This document shows, in pieces, positions 36,167-45,160 of a stretch of DNA of 64,000 bases (within the stretch, counting starts at the first letter, position 1; the number at the start of each line of letters is the position of its first letter). Origin of the DNA: Nocardia transvalensis (lineage in GTDB: Bacteria; Actinomycetota; Actinomycetes; Mycobacteriales; Mycobacteriaceae). The translations under genes and the position numbers were made by a program. The DNA is taken from positions 310,001-374,000 of the forward strand of contig NZ_JADLQQ010000006.1 in the NCBI RefSeq assembly GCF_015477765.1, given 5' to 3'. The notes beneath the pieces were generated by a model that was given only the letters and a program-made list of their open reading frames with translations, searched no databases and was not told where the DNA came from.

Positions 36167-37123
36167 TCAGCAGACCGCTTCGCCGTCGGATTCCGCCGGG
36201 GTGGAGGTCCGGCGCTCGAGGATCTGGGGAATGCGGGAGGCCGGGGGAATGACGATGCCCGCCTTCTCCAGGCGCTCGGCCGCCTCCTCGGGGGTGGCGG
36301 GTTGACCGACGGTCGGGCCGTGGCCGATCGGGACCACGGAATGCACCACGGTGTCCGGGTAGACGTGCACGTAGTTGAAGCTCTGCGCGCCGTCGCGGCC
36401 GCGCTGGCCGCCCTCGGACACCGCCAGGTCCTGGCTGTAGCACGACGACGAGGCGACCGAGACCGGGATTCCGGCGAAGCTCGCGGTGGTCGAGAAGTGC
36501 AGGTGGCCCGCCAGGATGCTGCGCACGTCGGTGCCGTCCAGCACGTCGGCCAGGCGGCGCTGATCGCGCAGCTCGACCGTCACGGCCAGGTCCTGGATGC
36601 ACGGCACCGGCGGGTGATGCATGGCCAGGATGGTCCCGAACGGGGCGGGCTCGGCCAGCACCGAGCGCAACCAGTCCAGCTGCTCGTCGGTGACCTCGCC
36701 GTAGTGGTGGCCCGGCACCGTCGTATCCAGCACCACGATGCGCAGCCCGTCGAAGACATGGACGCGATCCAGGGGCTCGGTGGTCCCGTCCTCGTCGAGC
36801 AGGTGTTCGCGCAGCGCGGCCCGGCTGTCGTGATTACCGGTCACCCACACCACCGGCGCGCCGAGTCGCTGGGCGAACGGCTCCACCAGATCGCGCAGCT
36901 TGCCGTAGGCGTCGGGCTCGCCGTGATCGGTAAGATCCCCGGTGAACACGATGGCTGTCGGGGTGATGCGACTGGCCTCTGCCTGGTCGAGCAGCTGGCG
37001 TAATCGCTCCTCCGCGTCGACGGCACCGTAGAGTTCGCCGTCACCGGCGATCAGGTGGGTGTCGCTGAAATGGAAAAGAATGTGGTCCGGTCGCGGGTAC
37101 TCCGCGACCCTGCGTATGTGCAC
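36167..37123 (-). CDS. Rv0805-like 3',5'-cyclic-nucleotide phosphodiesterase
   Basis: A 318-residue metallophosphoesterase. Its metal ligands fall on the same numbers I recall for M. tuberculosis Rv0805: Asp21, His23 (SDTH), Asp63 (TGDLTDHG), Asn97 (GNHD), His169 (MHHPP), His207 and His209 (GHLH). This supports orthology to that class III cyclic-nucleotide phosphodiesterase, which cleaves cAMP and 2',3'-cyclic nucleotides. The C-terminal 40 residues are extended and charged. Its stop abuts the Stealth gene stop tail-to-tail with no gap. Confidence 0.9.
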   Translation of the reverse strand: MHIRRVAEYPRPDHILFHFSDTHLIAGDGELYGAVDAEERLRQLLDQAEASRITPTAIVFTGDLTDHGEPDAYGKLRDLVEPFAQRLGAPVVWVTGNHDSRAALREHLLDEDGTTEPLDRVHVFDGLRIVVLDTTVPGHHYGEVTDEQLDWLRSVLAEPAPFGTILAMHHPPVPCIQDLAVTVELRDQRRLADVLDGTDVRSILAGHLHFSTTASFAGIPVSVASSSCYSQDLAVSEGGQRGRDGAQSFNYVHVYPDTVVHSVVPIGHGPTVGQPATPEEAAERLEKAGIVIPPASRIPQILERRTSTPAESDGEAVC

Positions 37124-37249
37124 CGGCTTCCTCCCGGCGGGTTACTCGCCATTGGCTTCGGGGCTACCGCGTCAGCTTAGCGAAGCCCTTTCCTACAAAG
37201 TTGCCCGTGCACGGTGACGACATGCTTACGCGAGGGTGAGAATTTAGTG

Positions 37250-38650
37250 TCAGCTCGACGCCGTGGAGCTACCGGCCAGCAGTCGCGGCTCGGCCTGTTC
37301 GCGCACGCCGAGAAGCGTGAAATACCGGCGCAGCATCAGCCCGGCAGTCGCCGCGAGCCCCGCGGTGAGACCCCACCAGACACCAGCGGCCCCGAGCCCG
37401 ACCGGGAACGCCAGGAGCAGCGCTGTGGGTAATCCCACAATCCAGTAACCGACCAGCGACAGCCGGAAACCGGCCTGGGTGTCCTTCAGACCGCGCAGCA
37501 GGCCGTTGCCGATGTTCTGGGCGGCGTCGAAGAACTGCAGCACGATCGCGATCAGCAGCAGGGTGTGGGCGACGTGGAGGGTGTCGCCGTCGCTGCCGGA
37601 CAGATGTCCCAGCCGCAGGACGAGATCGGGAACCGTGAGATAGGCGACTCCGACCAGCGCCACCACCACGGCGGCATGCCGCAGTGCCAGCCAGGCCAGG
37701 CCGTGCGCGCGCCGGAATTCGTCGCGGCCCGCCGAATCGCTGACCAGGATGGAGGCGCCGTGCGACAGCCCGACCGCCACCTGGAAGACGATGTAGACCA
37801 GCTGGTAGACGACGTTGTGAGCCGCCAGCGCGGCCGGTCCGAAGGTGCCCATCACCAGCGCCAGCACCGAGAACATCCCTGCCTCGGATCCATAGGTGAG
37901 CGCAATCGGCGTTCCCAGCCGCAGCTCCGACATGACCGTGCGACCGCGCACCGGCCACATCCGCAGCGGCAGCGTCGCGCCGAGCCGCTCGTCGTGGCGC
38001 ACCATCGCCCAGAAGACGGCGAAGGTGATCAGGAATACCAGCGAGGTGGCGATGCCGATACCGGTGAGCCCCAGCGCGGGCAGACCCGCCCACCCGTGCA
38101 TGAGGGCAAGGGCCAGAACGAGATTCAGCCCCACCGAACCGAGGGTCACCATCAGCAGCGCCTGCGGCCGCTGCATGCCGACGGTGTACTGCCGGATGAC
38201 CTGGAACCACAGGCACGGCAGCAGACCCGGCGCCAGGGCCACCATCATCGGCCGCGCCTCGGCGAGCACCGTCGCATCCTGTCCGAGCCACTGCAGCGCC
38301 CAGCCCAGGCCGATCAGCACCAGCCCGCCGAGCAGTCCGGCCGCGGTCGAGATCAGGAAGCTGGCGCGCACGACGTCGCGGATCTCGTTGTCCGGATTCG
38401 TCCCCCGCTTCTCGGCGCGGCTGACCACCGTGGCGATCTGGTTGCCGGTCGCGGTGATCAGCCCGACGCACATCGTCCGGATCTGGTTGAACAGCGTGAT
38501 CGCCAGCCCACCGGCCGCGATCTGGCTGATGCCCAGCGACCCCATCAGCGCGATATTGGTCGTCGACACCGCGACCTGCGCCAGCTGCGTCATGGCGATC
38601 GGCGTCGCCAGCGTGGTCAGCCGGCGGCCGTCGGAGCGTATGGAAGTCAC
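37250..38650 (-). CDS. MATE-family exporter of the putative metallophore operon
   Basis: A 466-residue, about 12-segment membrane protein with two homologous halves (LTTLATPIAMTQLAQVAVSTTNIALMG near the N-terminus; SELRLGTPIALTYGSEAGMFSVLALVMG at the second half). It belongs to the MATE superfamily, H+- or Na+-driven drug and small-molecule exporters. The GTG at 38650 overlaps the SbnA-like stop by 4 bp (GTGA), so it is the last, translationally coupled gene of the biosynthetic operon. That makes it the natural export route for the operon's product. Zincophore EDDS loci, as I recall, also use a MATE exporter. Confidence 0.85.
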   Translation of the reverse strand: MTSIRSDGRRLTTLATPIAMTQLAQVAVSTTNIALMGSLGISQIAAGGLAITLFNQIRTMCVGLITATGNQIATVVSRAEKRGTNPDNEIRDVVRASFLISTAAGLLGGLVLIGLGWALQWLGQDATVLAEARPMMVALAPGLLPCLWFQVIRQYTVGMQRPQALLMVTLGSVGLNLVLALALMHGWAGLPALGLTGIGIATSLVFLITFAVFWAMVRHDERLGATLPLRMWPVRGRTVMSELRLGTPIALTYGSEAGMFSVLALVMGTFGPAALAAHNVVYQLVYIVFQVAVGLSHGASILVSDSAGRDEFRRAHGLAWLALRHAAVVVALVGVAYLTVPDLVLRLGHLSGSDGDTLHVAHTLLLIAIVLQFFDAAQNIGNGLLRGLKDTQAGFRLSLVGYWIVGLPTALLLAFPVGLGAAGVWWGLTAGLAATAGLMLRRYFTLLGVREQAEPRLLAGSSTASS

Positions 38651-39675
38651 GGCACCCCCACCAGGTTCCGGCGGGCCGGGGTGTAGCGGTCGAGCAACTG
38701 CAGCACCTCGTATTCGGCGGATTCGTCGAGCAGGTCGCGATCTTTCATCCAGTCGTCGTCGAAGACGGTATCGAGATATTTCTCGCCGCCGTCACAGACG
38801 ATCGTCACCACGGTGGAACCGGGCGGAAATTCCTCGAGCCGGGTGAGAGCGGCATGCACCGACCCGCCGGCCGATCCGCCGATCAGCAGGCCCACCTTCC
38901 GGGCCACCGCGCGGGTGGTGGCGAAGGCATCCACGTCGGCGACCTTCACGCCCTCGTCCAGCAGCGAATAGTCGACGGCGGTGCCGACCGTGGCGCCCGG
39001 CGGGGTGCCGGTGCCGGACTGCCAGTACGGCCCGCCCGGGCCGCCGAAGGCGATGGAGCCGACCGGTTCCACGCCGATGACCCGGGGGAGGCAGCCCAGT
39101 TCGCGCAGTCGGCGGGCGGTGCCGAACAGCGATCCGCCGGTGCCGACCGCGGACAGCAGGATGTCGACCTGGCCCAGATCTGCCAGCAATTCTTCGGCGA
39201 CCGCGTAGTAGCCGAGCGCGTTGGCGTCGTTGTTGTGCTGTTCGGTGAAGTAGGCGTCGTCGCGGGCGGCCGCCATCGCCTCGGCGAGATCCTCTCGGGC
39301 CGAGGTGGCCAGGCTGTCGTCGCCCTCGTCGGCGACGTAGACGAGTTCGGCACCCATCGCTCGCATCGCTCGCAGCTTGTCCTTGCAGGCGTGGTGATCG
39401 ACCACCGCGGTGAAGCGATACCCACGTTCGGCCGCCACCACCGCCAGGCCGAGTCCGGTGTTGCCGGACGTCGACTCGATAATATGCCCGCCATCATTCA
39501 GCAACCCACGGCGCTCGGCGTCGAGCACCATCTCGCGGGCCATGCGGATCTTGGCGGCGCCGGTCGGATTGAACTGTTCGAGCTTCAGCAGTAACCGGGT
39601 GCCGGTCTCGGTGGCCGCCAGTTCGAACAGCGGGGTGTTTCCGATCAGGTCCGTCACGCGCGTGACGAGCGGCAT
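38647..39675 (-). CDS. sbnA: SbnA-like PLP-dependent synthase (diaminopropionate pathway)
   Basis: A 342-residue fold-type II PLP enzyme of the cysteine-synthase superfamily. Staphylococcal SbnA condenses O-phosphoserine with glutamate to give N-(1-amino-1-carboxy-2-ethyl)-glutamate. The C-terminus TVVTIVCDGGEKYLDTVFDD followed by WMKD resembles SbnA (ILPDRGDRYLD...W). IIESTSGNTG (substrate loop) and LIGGSAGGSV (PLP phosphate) are intact. The PLP lysine is Lys42 in FNPTGAAKIR; most relatives have KDR here, so Ile replaces Asp. The ATG at 39675 fits the family. It lies 44 bp after the decarboxylase stop and next to an SbnB-like gene, which strengthens the call over ordinary cysteine synthase. 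Confidence 0.78.
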   Translation of the reverse strand: MPLVTRVTDLIGNTPLFELAATETGTRLLLKLEQFNPTGAAKIRMAREMVLDAERRGLLNDGGHIIESTSGNTGLGLAVVAAERGYRFTAVVDHHACKDKLRAMRAMGAELVYVADEGDDSLATSAREDLAEAMAAARDDAYFTEQHNNDANALGYYAVAEELLADLGQVDILLSAVGTGGSLFGTARRLRELGCLPRVIGVEPVGSIAFGGPGGPYWQSGTGTPPGATVGTAVDYSLLDEGVKVADVDAFATTRAVARKVGLLIGGSAGGSVHAALTRLEEFPPGSTVVTIVCDGGEKYLDTVFDDDWMKDRDLLDESAEYEVLQLLDRYTPARRNLVGVP

Positions 39676-39719
39676 GCAGGTCTCCTCGGGCTCGATGATG
39701 ACGAAGGCGTGGGGGCGGG

Positions 39720-41282
39720 TTATCCGGCGTCGAGAGACCACCGGAGGCGGCCGTCCGCGGTGTCGTGCAGGACGACCTTCGGGGGGATGGGTAGTTGGTG
39801 GAAGGCCGACTCGTTGGAATCCATTTGGTAGCCGGCGGTGTTCGGGTAGACGAGTAGGTCGCCGACCGTGGCCGGGCGCGGCAGCGGGATACGCCGCCAG
39901 CTGAGCATGTCGGATTCGAGGCAGGTGGCCGCGCCGACCGCGGCGCCCACGGGGTTTCCTGTTCGAGTCGGCCACAGCACCGGGTCGGGCAGGTATTCGC
40001 TGTCGAACCACTGTTCCGACAGGCTCAGGCTGGTGCCGTCCACGGTCAGGATCTGGTACGGATGTCCGTGGGCGGTACGGGTTTTGGTCCCCTGGACGCG
40101 GAACACCGTGCTGCCCGCGCGATCCAGCAGCGCGCGGCCGGGCTCGATGGCCAGCCGGATATTGCTGCGGCGCAGGTATTTTGCCAGGCCACGGTAGGCG
40201 AGAACGGCGGCGAGAGCGGCCGCACCGGCGCATTCACTGTGATAGGGATAGTAGGAGTCGAAGGATTTGCCCGCGTGGAACCAGTGCGGGCAGACGTTCT
40301 CGGTGAAGTTCCGCCATGCCTCGGCGGGAACGTAGTCGACGGCGAATCCGCCGCCGATGGAAATCGTGTCGGCCCGGTGGCCGAGTGCGCGGGCGGCCAG
40401 GCAGCGCTCGATCAGCGCGTGCGCCAGCTCTGCGCGGGCAATCGGATCGTAACCGGACAGATGAAAACTGAAGCCCTCCACCGTGACCTGCCCGAGATCG
40501 CCGCGGCGCAGGGCGATATCCAGTTCCTCGCCGGTCATCCCGAACCGGCTCGTCGAGTCCGGCGGCAGCACCCGCAGGACCACCCGAACCGGAAGGCCGA
40601 GCGCGACAACCCGATCCAGCTCATCGAGCGCATCGATGGCGACGAGCGCCCCGTGCCGCGCCGCCAACCACAACAGATCATCGGACTTCGCGGGCCCGGT
40701 CACCATCAGCTCGTCGCCCCGAACCCCGTGCGCCAGCGCGGCACTCAGCTCCTCGGCACTGGCGACATCCACGCCTGCCCCGTGCTCGGCGCAGGCTCGC
40801 ACCACACACGCGGCCTTGTTCGCCTTCTTGCCGTAGTAGATTGCGCCCTCGACCCCGGCCTGCTCGAAAACCCCGCGGAACGCGTCGATATTGCGCCCGA
40901 CCCGCTCCGGATACATCACATGGAACGGCCCGCCGACGGCAAAGGCGATATCGCCCAACAGTTCCGGATCATCGAGCAGCCGACGCTCCCACTCATCGGT
41001 GTGGGCGGGCAGAGGCGCCGCCGCGATCTCGAGCGGCCGGTCCGTCCGCCCGATACCGAAGGCGGCCTCACGACCCCGCCCGCCTCGGGCCGCCGCGGTC
41101 CCCGACGGCCCCGCTGAGCTCGGGCGCGGAGATGTTGTGACCGGCGGGAACCCGTCCACGCCGCCGAACTCGGCAGTCGACCCGGTGCCAGGTGCGTCGG
41201 AGGCGGCAGTGGTCTGCGCAGGGCCGGTGTCCGTCCCGGTCGGCGGCACGGGGGCGAGCGGGCGGATGGGGCTCAATCCCAC
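39720..41282 (-). CDS. Group III PLP decarboxylase (SbnH/LysA-like) with N-terminal extension
   Basis: A 520-residue fold-type III decarboxylase: PLP lysine in YYGKKANKA, FSFHLSGYDP, the glycine loop ISIGGGFAVDYV, EPGR (phosphate binding) and the catalytic Cys/Asp motif CLESDMLSW. Relatives decarboxylate diaminopimelate, ornithine or, in staphyloferrin B synthesis, citryl-diaminopropionate (SbnH). The first ~75 residues are a Pro/Thr/Gly/Ser-rich low-complexity tail; the domain begins near DEWERRLLDDPELLGDIAFA. The GTG start overlaps the SbnB-like stop by 10 bp. Substrate unknown: the SbnA product or a diaminopropionate derivative is an inference. Confidence 0.82.
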   Translation of the reverse strand: MGLSPIRPLAPVPPTGTDTGPAQTTAASDAPGTGSTAEFGGVDGFPPVTTSPRPSSAGPSGTAAARGGRGREAAFGIGRTDRPLEIAAAPLPAHTDEWERRLLDDPELLGDIAFAVGGPFHVMYPERVGRNIDAFRGVFEQAGVEGAIYYGKKANKAACVVRACAEHGAGVDVASAEELSAALAHGVRGDELMVTGPAKSDDLLWLAARHGALVAIDALDELDRVVALGLPVRVVLRVLPPDSTSRFGMTGEELDIALRRGDLGQVTVEGFSFHLSGYDPIARAELAHALIERCLAARALGHRADTISIGGGFAVDYVPAEAWRNFTENVCPHWFHAGKSFDSYYPYHSECAGAAALAAVLAYRGLAKYLRRSNIRLAIEPGRALLDRAGSTVFRVQGTKTRTAHGHPYQILTVDGTSLSLSEQWFDSEYLPDPVLWPTRTGNPVGAAVGAATCLESDMLSWRRIPLPRPATVGDLLVYPNTAGYQMDSNESAFHQLPIPPKVVLHDTADGRLRWSLDAG

Positions 41283-42262
41283 AGGGGTACCTCCGTGCCG
41301 CGGCCCTCGTCGATGGCGCGATTGGCGAGGGCGTGGGCGACCGCGATATCGGTGAGGACCAGGCCGCTGTTGTAGACGAAGATGCGTTCGTCATCGGTGC
41401 GGCGGCCGACCGCGCGGCGCGCCAGGATCTGCGGGAGTTCGGCGTCGACCTGGCGCAGCTTGCCGTCGGGTCCGGCCATGTCGGTGCCGGTGAGCGACAT
41501 CTGTTCGGCGCTGGTGGCGATGACGCGGTCGGCATCGATGAGCGCCGAGGGCGCCAGGCCGTAGCCGACCAGGACCGCCACCGAACCCGGTGCCAGGTCC
41601 TCGGATTCGAGGGCGACCGCGGTGCCCGGACCGGCGGTGGCCAGCACCACGTCTGCCCGCCGCGCGGCCTCGCGCGGGTCGGCCACGGTCTGCAGCTCCA
41701 GATTCGGGCTGTAGGCGGCGAGATGGTCGTGGACCGCCTTCATCCCCTCCGGATGCGTGCCGTACACCATCAGCTTGTTCAGCTGCGGATTCGCGGCGAG
41801 CAAGTGCGGCAGGGCATTTCGCCCCTGGGTGCCGGTGCCGATGAGCAGCACGCTGCGCGCGTCCGAGCGCACGGTCTCGCGCACCAGCAGCGCCGACACC
41901 GCCGGGGTTCGCAGGGCGCCGACCCGGGCGCAGTCCATCATCGCGATCGGGATGCCCGTCGCATCGTCGTAGAGGGTGATGGTGGTGTAGTAGCGCTTGG
42001 TGCTGCGGTCGTGGCTGGGATCGAATTTGTAGGAGGTCTTCATCGCCACCACCCGGCGGCGGCCGTCGCGGCCGAGCATGGCGTAGGCCACCGACCAGCC
42101 GTCGGGATGGGCGACGCTGAGTTTGCGCGGGTTGTCCGAATCGCCCGATGCCAGAGCGAGATACGCCTCCTCGACGGCGCGCACCACCTCGGCGGGGGTG
42201 ATCGGGACGTCGGCGAGGTCGCTGCGGCTCAGTACTCGCAGCGGGGTCGGTCGGGTAGTCAT
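41273..42262 (-). CDS. sbnB: SbnB-like NAD-dependent dehydrogenase (ornithine cyclodeaminase family)
   Basis: A 329-residue protein of the ornithine cyclodeaminase/mu-crystallin family. It has MMDCARVGALRTPAVSALLV (active-site Arg region), the NAD motif LLIGTGTQGRNALPHLLA, and VVLATAGPGTAV. SbnB oxidatively hydrolyses the SbnA product to L-2,3-diaminopropionate and 2-oxoglutarate. Adjacency to an SbnA-like gene is the main reason to prefer this over alanine dehydrogenase or ornithine cyclodeaminase. ATG 42262 has GAGGTGG upstream and lies 13 bp after the dioxygenase stop. The 2-oxoglutarate released is also the co-substrate of that dioxygenase. Confidence 0.8.
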   Translation of the reverse strand: MTTRPTPLRVLSRSDLADVPITPAEVVRAVEEAYLALASGDSDNPRKLSVAHPDGWSVAYAMLGRDGRRRVVAMKTSYKFDPSHDRSTKRYYTTITLYDDATGIPIAMMDCARVGALRTPAVSALLVRETVRSDARSVLLIGTGTQGRNALPHLLAANPQLNKLMVYGTHPEGMKAVHDHLAAYSPNLELQTVADPREAARRADVVLATAGPGTAVALESEDLAPGSVAVLVGYGLAPSALIDADRVIATSAEQMSLTGTDMAGPDGKLRQVDAELPQILARRAVGRRTDDERIFVYNSGLVLTDIAVAHALANRAIDEGRGTEVPLWD

Positions 42263-42275
42263 TTGCCACCTCGGT

Positions 42276-43388
42276 TCACTGGAGCGGCACATCCTGTGCT
42301 GTGTTCGATGCGGGTTTCGTGGCGAACGGCGTGACCGTTTGCTGTCCGTAGCCGCTTTCACCGGCCTCGGCCGGGTCGCGGCGGCGCGGCAGGCGGATAT
42401 TGACCCGCTTGAGCCAGCGGTCGGTCCCGTCGTAGCGCGGTGTGAACGGTACTCGGCCGTGCACCACCACGTCGTTGTCCACCAGCAGCAACTCGCCCGG
42501 TGCCAGCACCGCCCTGCGGCACACCCGCTCCAGCTCCGCGCCGAGATGGGCATAGGCGGAACGGAATTCGGCGTCGGCGTCGTCGAGCGGGGTGTAGGCG
42601 GGGTCGTAGCGCAGGGTCGGGCGCCCGGCGTCGTCGCCGATCGTCGCGATCGGACTGGCCGGGTATTGGTGGAAATCGGTGCCGTAGGAGACGTCCGGCA
42701 GGATCGGCAGCGTCGGTTCGCTCAGGCGCCGCCGCTGGTCCTCGGACAATCGGACCTGACGCACCGACGACACCGTGGTGCCCACCTCGTCCGGATTGCG
42801 CAGGCAGCCCAGCATGAGCAGATGGGCGCGCTCGGGATGGAAGGCGTCCTCGGTGTGTGGGCTGAGCAGGGTGGTGCTGCTGGCACCGGACTGCTCGTGT
42901 TCGTGTCCGGGGGAGGGGACGATGTTGTTGACCAGCCGGCCGCCCTGCTGCCCCTGCCAGCCGAACGGCTCTCCGGCACAGCGAGCCAGCAGCAACATCG
43001 CGATATCCAGCTGGAACGAGGCGCCGCGGCGCTCGGGATCGCCGCTCCACTGCGCGGCCTGTTGCCAGCTGCGGGGAGTGGGTCCGAGTTCGTCGTCACG
43101 CACCGGCAGACCGGACACCACGGCGGCACCGGCGGAGGTTGCGGGCGGACGCACGGCGATCCGCACCGATTCGGGCAGGTCCGCGGCGCGCGCGTCGACC
43201 AGCTCGATGAGCGCCGGGTCGGCCAGCGTCGAGGCGAGATCTGCACTGGACATCGATTCGATTGTGACGGCGATCTCGGCAGCCGTATCCCGAACCGCCC
43301 GGGCGGCATCCGCGGGCAGGCGTCGGCGTTCGATTTCGGCCGATTCGCTGGGGGTGGGTGTCTTACGTTCGCAGAGAACGTTTTTCAC
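42276..43388 (-). CDS. VioC/AsnO-like Fe(II)/2-oxoglutarate amino-acid hydroxylase
   Basis: A 370-residue TauD/clavaminate-synthase-like oxygenase. The facial triad is His178-Thr-Glu180 (SPHTEDAFHPERAH) with distal His310 (VDNDVVVHGR); Arg near 324-328 (TDRWLKRV) would bind 2-oxoglutarate. HTEDAFHP and GCLRNPDE are typical of the VioC/AsnO group, which beta-hydroxylates free arginine, asparagine or related amino acids. It is first in the biosynthetic operon, behind an iron-box-like site. Start chosen: GTG 43388 (AGAAGGGA 10-17 bp upstream); the N-terminus is uncertain. Its substrate is likely an amino acid from this operon, but that is inference. Confidence 0.82.
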   Translation of the reverse strand: MKNVLCERKTPTPSESAEIERRRLPADAARAVRDTAAEIAVTIESMSSADLASTLADPALIELVDARAADLPESVRIAVRPPATSAGAAVVSGLPVRDDELGPTPRSWQQAAQWSGDPERRGASFQLDIAMLLLARCAGEPFGWQGQQGGRLVNNIVPSPGHEHEQSGASSTTLLSPHTEDAFHPERAHLLMLGCLRNPDEVGTTVSSVRQVRLSEDQRRRLSEPTLPILPDVSYGTDFHQYPASPIATIGDDAGRPTLRYDPAYTPLDDADAEFRSAYAHLGAELERVCRRAVLAPGELLLVDNDVVVHGRVPFTPRYDGTDRWLKRVNIRLPRRRDPAEAGESGYGQQTVTPFATKPASNTAQDVPLQ

Positions 43389-43465
43389 CAGGCATTCCCT
43401 TCTTCGCAACGGTGGTGAAGCAGGCGGTGAAGACTCGGTCTGCGAAGTTAGTCTGTCGGTAGAAC

Positions 43466-43484
43466 TAAAGCAAGGCTTACCTAA
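43466..43484 (-). promoter_or_regulatory. Iron-box-like site for the biosynthetic operon
   Basis: TAAAGCAAGGCTTACCTAA matches the 19-bp IdeR/DmdR consensus at about 14 positions, with a near-perfect right half (AGGCTTACCTAA). It lies 78 bp upstream of the dioxygenase start. Confidence 0.65.
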
Positions 43485-43600
43485 AGTGTTTCCCCAAAAA
43501 TAGCTGTGTCGTATCGTAGGGTTCGTCAGCACGGTAGTCCGGCGGAGGTCGGAATCGGAGAACGCGCGCTGGACGGGTAGCCACTCATCGCGCAGAATCA

Positions 43601-43619
43601 TTAGGTTAGCCTTGGCTGG
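43601..43619 (+). promoter_or_regulatory. Iron-box-like site for the ABC importer operon
   Basis: TTAGGTTAGCCTTGGCTGG has a perfect left half of the IdeR/DmdR box (TTAGGTTAG) and about 13/19 matches overall. It lies 38 bp before ATG 43658 of the substrate-binding lipoprotein gene. Confidence 0.62.
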
Positions 43620-43657
43620 CTCAAGCGATCGTGGCGATGAGGGACGAGGCAACCGCG

Positions 43658-45160
43658 ATGACGATCATGAACCGCCGGCAACTTCTCGGTGCCGGGCTCG
43701 GGCTCGGTGCGGCACTGGCGCTGGGCGCCTGCGGCCGCGGCTCCGGCGACACCGGCACGCTCCGTGTCGGGGCGCTCGGCAAAGTATCGGCACTACAACA
43801 GGATCCGCACGCGAATCTGAGCAATGAGAGTGATTTCCTGATCGCTTCGCTGGTCTACGATCCGCTGACCGTTCCCGGTGCCGATCCGACCGTGGCGCCG
43901 CGGCTGGCCAGTTCGTGGTCGGCCGATCCGGATCAGCGGCGCTGGGTGTTCACCCTCGCCGAGGGCGCGAAATTCCACGACGGCAGCCCGGTCACCGCCG
44001 ACGATGTGGTGTGGTCGCTGCGGCGACTGCGCGAGGTGGGCGGCGAGTCCAAGGTTCCGGTGCGCGCGGAGGACATCACCGCCGACGGCCCCGGCCGGGT
44101 CGTGCTGACCGCGGCGGCGCCGAACAGCCAGATTCCGCTGCTGGTGCGTCTGATGACGTTCACGGTGAAGCAGGGCAGCACCGATTTCACCAAACCCGTG
44201 GGGAGTGGGCCGTTCCGGCTGGAGTCCTATCGGCAGGGCAACGCCCGGCTGGTGCGCAACGACGCCTGGCACGGGCCGAAGCCACGGCTGGAGGCCATCG
44301 AGATCACCATGTTCGAAAGCGTCGACGCGCTGTCGAATGCGGTGCTCGGCGGACAGATCGATCTGGCGTCCAATGTGGGCGCGATCGCCGGGCGCACCGC
44401 TGCCGGTCGCGGCGATCTGCAGGTGGTCCGCCGCCCCAACGACACCGTGGTCGCGATCGCCATGCGCACCGCCGACGGTCCTTTCGCCGATCCGCGGGTG
44501 CGGACCGCGCTGCGGCTGGCCGCGGACCGCGATGCGCTTGTCGCGCAGGCGTTCTCGGGTTTCGGTGCGGTCGCCAACGACATTCTCGGCACCGGAGACA
44601 CCCAGTACGCCAAGGACATTCCGCAGCGCCGCCGCGATCTCGACAGGGCGCGTGCGTTGTTGGCCGAGGCCAGCTTCGACACCGGCGCGACCTATCAGCT
44701 CGTCACCAAGGAGGAGGTGCCCGGCGAGCCGGAATCGGCGAAGCTGTTCGCCGCCCAGGCCCGCGAGATCGGGGTGAAACTGGAGGTGGTGGTGCAGGAT
44801 TCGGGCACCTTCTACGACCGCACCTGGCTGCACGCGCCGCTCTACACGGTGAACTGGGGCACCAACGATTCGGTGCTGTTCTTCGCAACCAAATTGATGG
44901 CCTCGACCAGCAACCGCAACGAAACCGCCTTCGACGACCCGGATTTCGACGCCACCACCGGCGCCGCGCTGGCCGCCTCGAATCCGGCCGATTACGCCCG
45001 GTCCTGCCGTGCCGTGCAGCAGATTCAGCACGAGCGCGGTGGTTATCTGGTGTGGGGTGTGGCCGACGGCATCGATATCGCCGCGACGCGGGTCAAGGAT
45101 CTGCCGACGCTCGGTGGATTCGGCCGGGTTCAGTTGGAACGGGTCTGGCTGGCGTCGTGA
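43658..45160 (+). CDS. Family-5 ABC substrate-binding lipoprotein (peptide/nickel/opine type)
   Basis: A 500-residue extracytoplasmic binding protein with a twin-arginine-like lipoprotein signal (MNRRQLLGAGLGLGAALALG, lipobox Cys25). SBP family 5 features follow: SSWSADPDQRRWVFTLAEGAK, FHDGSPVTADDVVWSLRR and GSGPFRLESY. This family captures peptides, nickel chelates and opine-type metallophores. ATG 43658 has GGGACGAGG upstream; ATG 43631 is an in-frame alternative. It heads a four-gene operon with 4-bp overlaps, divergent from the biosynthetic operon. Context suggests it binds the metal complex of that operon's product. Confidence 0.88.
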   Translation: MTIMNRRQLLGAGLGLGAALALGACGRGSGDTGTLRVGALGKVSALQQDPHANLSNESDFLIASLVYDPLTVPGADPTVAPRLASSWSADPDQRRWVFTLAEGAKFHDGSPVTADDVVWSLRRLREVGGESKVPVRAEDITADGPGRVVLTAAAPNSQIPLLVRLMTFTVKQGSTDFTKPVGSGPFRLESYRQGNARLVRNDAWHGPKPRLEAIEITMFESVDALSNAVLGGQIDLASNVGAIAGRTAAGRGDLQVVRRPNDTVVAIAMRTADGPFADPRVRTALRLAADRDALVAQAFSGFGAVANDILGTGDTQYAKDIPQRRRDLDRARALLAEASFDTGATYQLVTKEEVPGEPESAKLFAAQAREIGVKLEVVVQDSGTFYDRTWLHAPLYTVNWGTNDSVLFFATKLMASTSNRNETAFDDPDFDATTGAALAASNPADYARSCRAVQQIQHERGGYLVWGVADGIDIAATRVKDLPTLGGFGRVQLERVWLAS

